Source: Bacteroidetes bacterium CG23_combo_of_CG06-09_8_20_14_all_32_9 (GTDB taxonomy: Bacteria; Bacteroidota; Bacteroidia; Bacteroidales; GWA2-32-17). From it: 8,243 nt of DNA. The translations under genes and the position numbers were made by a program. The notes under the pieces are model-generated. The model searched no databases, had not been told where the DNA came from, and saw only the letters and a list, made by a program, of their open reading frames with translations. Position 1 is the stretch's first letter. Every line of letters begins with the position of its first letter. Below, one piece after another: positions 6,093 through 8,243 of the stretch. The stretch lies in contig PCSS01000083.1 in assembly GCA_002771395.1 (NCBI GenBank), positions 1 to 8,243 of the forward strand. Direction: 5' to 3'.

Positions 6093-6863
6093 CTAGTTTC
6101 TTGTAGTCATGTTTGTTGTTCTTCCATAGTAACTTTCAAGAAATCTAAGTGTGTTCTTTATTTTTTCCTGCACACCAGCACTGTCAACAGATTTATTGTA
6201 TGCAGCAAAATTGTCTTTAATTCTATTGCCATAATTTTTGAGTGCCTCATCATTAAGTGTTCCTTGAATGATGTTATACACAAATTCTTCTGGTAAGTCA
6301 ACTCCGTTCTTGTATGGCACTTTATATTTTTTTGCGTATGGACTTAAAAACTCGTCAAGATTATATCCTCTGTTTTTGAGTTCGTCAATAAAGCTTTCGT
6401 CAAGAACTGTTCCTGCCCAGTTTTGTCCGTTTGCTTTTAGATGTGCTTTTACAAGCCCCTTGCCAAAAACTGAATTTATGTTGTAGAGTCCACCGCCACC
6501 GTTTGATTGTTTGAAACTGACATAAAGAAGTTCTCCATAAACTACTGAACCTCTAACAGGGAAACAAAAGTCAATGGATTGCAAATTAAACATATTAGAT
6601 ACTTGAAGAAGTTCTATCAACGATTGCTCTGTTTCGTCATTAGTCCAAAAAATTACTGTGTCAGAAAAATTGATGCAGTTTATTTTTGATTTTGAAAGAT
6701 CAGCAATTACTCCATGAGGTGCATCTTTGAATTTTCCCTTGCCTAAAGCATATTCCATGTCACTGAAGTTGTTTCCAATAATTCGGTGTTGAAATTCCAA
6801 GTCGTTATTTTCAATGAATTCCTTAAAACCTAAATAGTCAAAATATGCGATAAAAGATTTCAT
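6093..6863 (-). CDS. Class III nucleotidyl cyclase-like protein, uncharacterised
   Basis: This is a 256-residue soluble protein whose motif order matches the class III adenylate/guanylate cyclase fold. FIAYFDYLGFKEFI (4-17) has Asp9 where the first metal-binding Asp sits. INFSDTVIFW (64-73) has Asp68 as the second. FPVRGSVVYGELL (101-112) corresponds to the 'R-G---G' strand, and FGKGLVKAHLKANGQ (133-147) to the helix that in true cyclases carries transition-state Asn and Arg. Those two seem replaced (Lys/Leu-like residues), so activity or substrate may differ. Residues ~165-256 are an extra helical region. The fold is inferred from motifs by eye, without a search. Pycsar antiphage cyclases share this fold, but no TM or TIR effector is adjacent; the only co-oriented neighbour is the broken gene at 5774-6054. 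Confidence 0.55.
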   Translation of the reverse strand: MKSFIAYFDYLGFKEFIENNDLEFQHRIIGNNFSDMEYALGKGKFKDAPHGVIADLSKSKINCINFSDTVIFWTNDETEQSLIELLQVSNMFNLQSIDFCFPVRGSVVYGELLYVSFKQSNGGGGLYNINSVFGKGLVKAHLKANGQNWAGTVLDESFIDELKNRGYNLDEFLSPYAKKYKVPYKNGVDLPEEFVYNIIQGTLNDEALKNYGNRIKDNFAAYNKSVDSAGVQEKIKNTLRFLESYYGRTTNMTTRN

Positions 6864-7137
6864 GTTATGTTTGTTATCTGTAGATTTAATATCTGTCTGT
6901 TTGAGTTCTCATTGTTGCCAAAGCATGACGCATAACTATTGCATTGATTCGTAATTCGTATTTTCGTAAAAAATTCGTACTTCGATGGGATAATATATTT
7001 GACATACCATAAATTAAGTACATGTTCAATTTATATTTTTACAGACCCTAAGGTAATAAGGTTATTATCTTGCCCACTGGATAGTAACAAATTAAATTAT
7101 ACAAAAATACATTTTTTTTCAATACAATTTTATTTTT
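6864..7137. other. Intergenic region between the CHAT and cyclase-like genes
   Basis: These 274 bp lie downstream of the CHAT gene and upstream of the cyclase-like gene, both on the minus strand. The region holds degenerate ATTCGTA repeats, a weak dyad GGTAATAA-GG-TTATTATC (7051-7068) and A/T tracts near 7110-7137. There is no convincing G/C-rich terminator hairpin and no clear TTTG/TAnnTTTG promoter. The cyclase-like gene presumably has its own promoter here, since 274 bp is a long gap for an operon. Confidence 0.5.
6948..6986. repeat. Degenerate TTCGTA repeat cluster
   Basis: TTCGTA occurs at 6948-6953, 6955-6960, 6963-6968 and 6974-6979, followed by TTCGAT at 6981-6986. The spacings are 7, 8, 11 and 7 bp, so it is a decayed heptad array of the same general kind as the one at 1371-1405 but with a different unit. 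Function unknown. Confidence 0.65.
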
Positions 7138-8243
7138 TTATTCAATTAACACAAAAGCACCCCAATAATAAGGGTCATATTTCTGCCTCATTTCCTTTTG
7201 GGTATCATAAAATGCAGTTCTGATATTTTTTATTGTTAAAAACTTTGTATAAAACGCAGTCATAAACTCTGAAGTTTCTTTATCGGGAACCTGCCACAAA
7301 CTCATTATAATAAATTTAACACCTGCCATTTTAAATGCACGTTGCAAGCCGTAAACACCTTCGCTACCTTTTATATCGCCAAGACCTGTTTCGCAAGCCG
7401 ACATAACAACTAACTGAGTTTTGCGTAAATCCAACTGGGTTATTTCCATAGATGTGAGAATACCATCGTTATCGCTGCCGGCATATTGTTGCGACCATAC
7501 TTTATTTGCATCTGCAAACACCAAACCTGAACGCATAAGCGGGTTGTTGTTCTTCACAAACTGCCATTCGCCATAGCATGTTGTGCCACCCCGAAAAGCA
7601 ATCAAGGGTTCGTATATTTTATTTGTTACAGTGTCAGCCTTTGCTTTTCTCTCTTCTTCGGGATAGTGATAGAAAAATCCATGAGTTGCTATGTGAATAA
7701 GGTTGAAATTGCCAGCAATAGCCTTAAATACTGCCTCTTTTGCAAAAGTGCCGGACAAACAGGTCGTTTTTACATTTTTACTTTTAAAGACTTGCTCAAT
7801 TTTGTATGTTTCGATTTTAGTGCCGGGAAGAAATTTCCATATTTCTCTGCTTGTAGAATCGGAAGAATATTGAATGCCACCAAATAACCCGGCAGTAAGG
7901 TCTTTATCTAAAGCAGGACTTTCCGGCATAGAGAGTTTCCCTGTAGAACTTAACTGCTGCAATTTATAGTTATCGCATAGGTACATATTTTTTCCAGTTC
8001 CCAGAGCAGCAAATGAAACTTTGTGTAACAGTCCGTCGGGCGAATAATAAATGGTTTTTACATCAGTTAGGTGTTTTTCCAGAGGTTGCCATATCAGTTT
8101 GTACAATGCTTCATTGGCGTATTGATTTGTGCCGTATATGTCATTGATATATTCGAGGTTGTTATGTCCCATTTTTCCAAGAACGAGTTCTATATCTTTT
8201 TCTTCGAAAAGGCGGAGCATTTCAGGATACTTACAATCAGGCA
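7138..8243 (-). CDS. CHAT domain (caspase-like) protein, C-terminal part; N-terminus outside the window
   Basis: The CHAT domain is a caspase/separase-like cysteine protease fold. Counting from the in-frame Met at 8220, the sequence shows IWQPLEKHL (43-51), IYYSPDGLLHKVSFAALGT (57-75), the catalytic-His strand NLIHIATHGFF (173-183, His180), the substrate-pocket segment PLMRSGLVFADAN (227-239), the catalytic-Cys strand LVVMSACETGLGDIKGSEGV (270-289, Cys276), and FIIMSLWQVPD (303-313). It ends in YYWGAFVLIE, the normal family C-terminus. The frame stays open upstream of that Met to the window edge (PDCKYPE precedes it), so 8220 is not the start. Family members in Bacteroidota are usually 800-1100 residues with a signal peptide and TPRs before CHAT; that part is not visible. 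Both catalytic residues are present, so proteolysis is plausible. Confidence 0.88.
   Translation of the reverse strand, partial: PDCKYPEMLRLFEEKDIELVLGKMGHNNLEYINDIYGTNQYANEALYKLIWQPLEKHLTDVKTIYYSPDGLLHKVSFAALGTGKNMYLCDNYKLQQLSSTGKLSMPESPALDKDLTAGLFGGIQYSSDSTSREIWKFLPGTKIETYKIEQVFKSKNVKTTCLSGTFAKEAVFKAIAGNFNLIHIATHGFFYHYPEEERKAKADTVTNKIYEPLIAFRGGTTCYGEWQFVKNNNPLMRSGLVFADANKVWSQQYAGSDNDGILTSMEITQLDLRKTQLVVMSACETGLGDIKGSEGVYGLQRAFKMAGVKFIIMSLWQVPDKETSEFMTAFYTKFLTIKNIRTAFYDTQKEMRQKYDPYYWGAFVLIE

Noticed and set aside
6915..6940. Possible integron attC-like site (GTTGCCAAAGCATGACGCATAAC)
   Set aside because: The end motifs do not fit GTTRRRY / RYYYAAC and no second site or integrase is present.
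6886..7005. 39-codon minus-strand ORF just upstream of the cyclase-like gene (MSNILSHRS... ending RTQTDRY)
   Set aside because: It runs through the degenerate TTCGTA repeats, has no recognisable features and is within chance length for this region. The RHALATMRT segment may be worth a database check.
7051..7068. Dyad GGTAATAA-GG-TTATTATC as a terminator of the CHAT gene
   Set aside because: It is A/T-rich with a 2-nt loop, one mismatch and no adjacent T-run on the minus strand; too weak to call.

Overview
The window looks like chromosomal DNA of an AT-rich member of the Bacteroidota. The signs are: a B12-type methylmalonyl-CoA mutase small subunit, secreted proteins whose signal peptides end in A/C-Q, long intergenic A/T tracts, degenerate 7-bp intergenic repeats, no clear Shine-Dalgarno sites, and a sigma factor / one-pass membrane protein / TPR / CHAT gene set that recurs in this phylum. 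No rRNA, tRNA or CRISPR array was seen.

Layout from left to right. (1) 33-1331, minus strand: methylmalonyl-CoA mutase small subunit (mutA), stopped about 180-190 residues early, with sequence after the stop that could be the end of an inserted element. (2) 1395-4146, minus strand: a compact operon of a DUF4258 protein, a 755-residue exported TPR protein starting 1 nt after it, and a previously uncalled 40-codon ORF that encodes little more than a signal peptide. (3) 4147-4261: a divergent control region with a 7-bp inverted repeat, AGGTCAA / TTGACCT. (4) 4262-5582, plus strand: an ECF-like sigma factor and, 4 nt later, a one-pass membrane protein built like an anti-sigma factor. (5) 5590-5710: a 121-bp near-palindromic MITE-like repeat flanked by a perfect 8-bp duplication, AATAAAAT. 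(6) 5774-6863, minus strand: a class III cyclase-like protein followed by a small gene broken by a frameshift. (7) 6864-7137: non-coding, with degenerate ATTCGTA repeats. (8) 7138-8243, minus strand: the C-terminal part of a CHAT caspase-like protein that runs off the window.

Working model (inference): the sigma factor, its putative membrane-bound antagonist, the exported TPR protein and the CHAT protease-like protein form a stress or surface-sensing switch. In it, a TPR/CHAT protease could cleave the periplasmic part of the membrane protein and release the sigma factor. The cyclase-like gene and its broken neighbour sit between the sigma pair and the CHAT gene and look like a separate insertion. 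They could be a remnant of a nucleotide-signalling module, but no effector is visible here.
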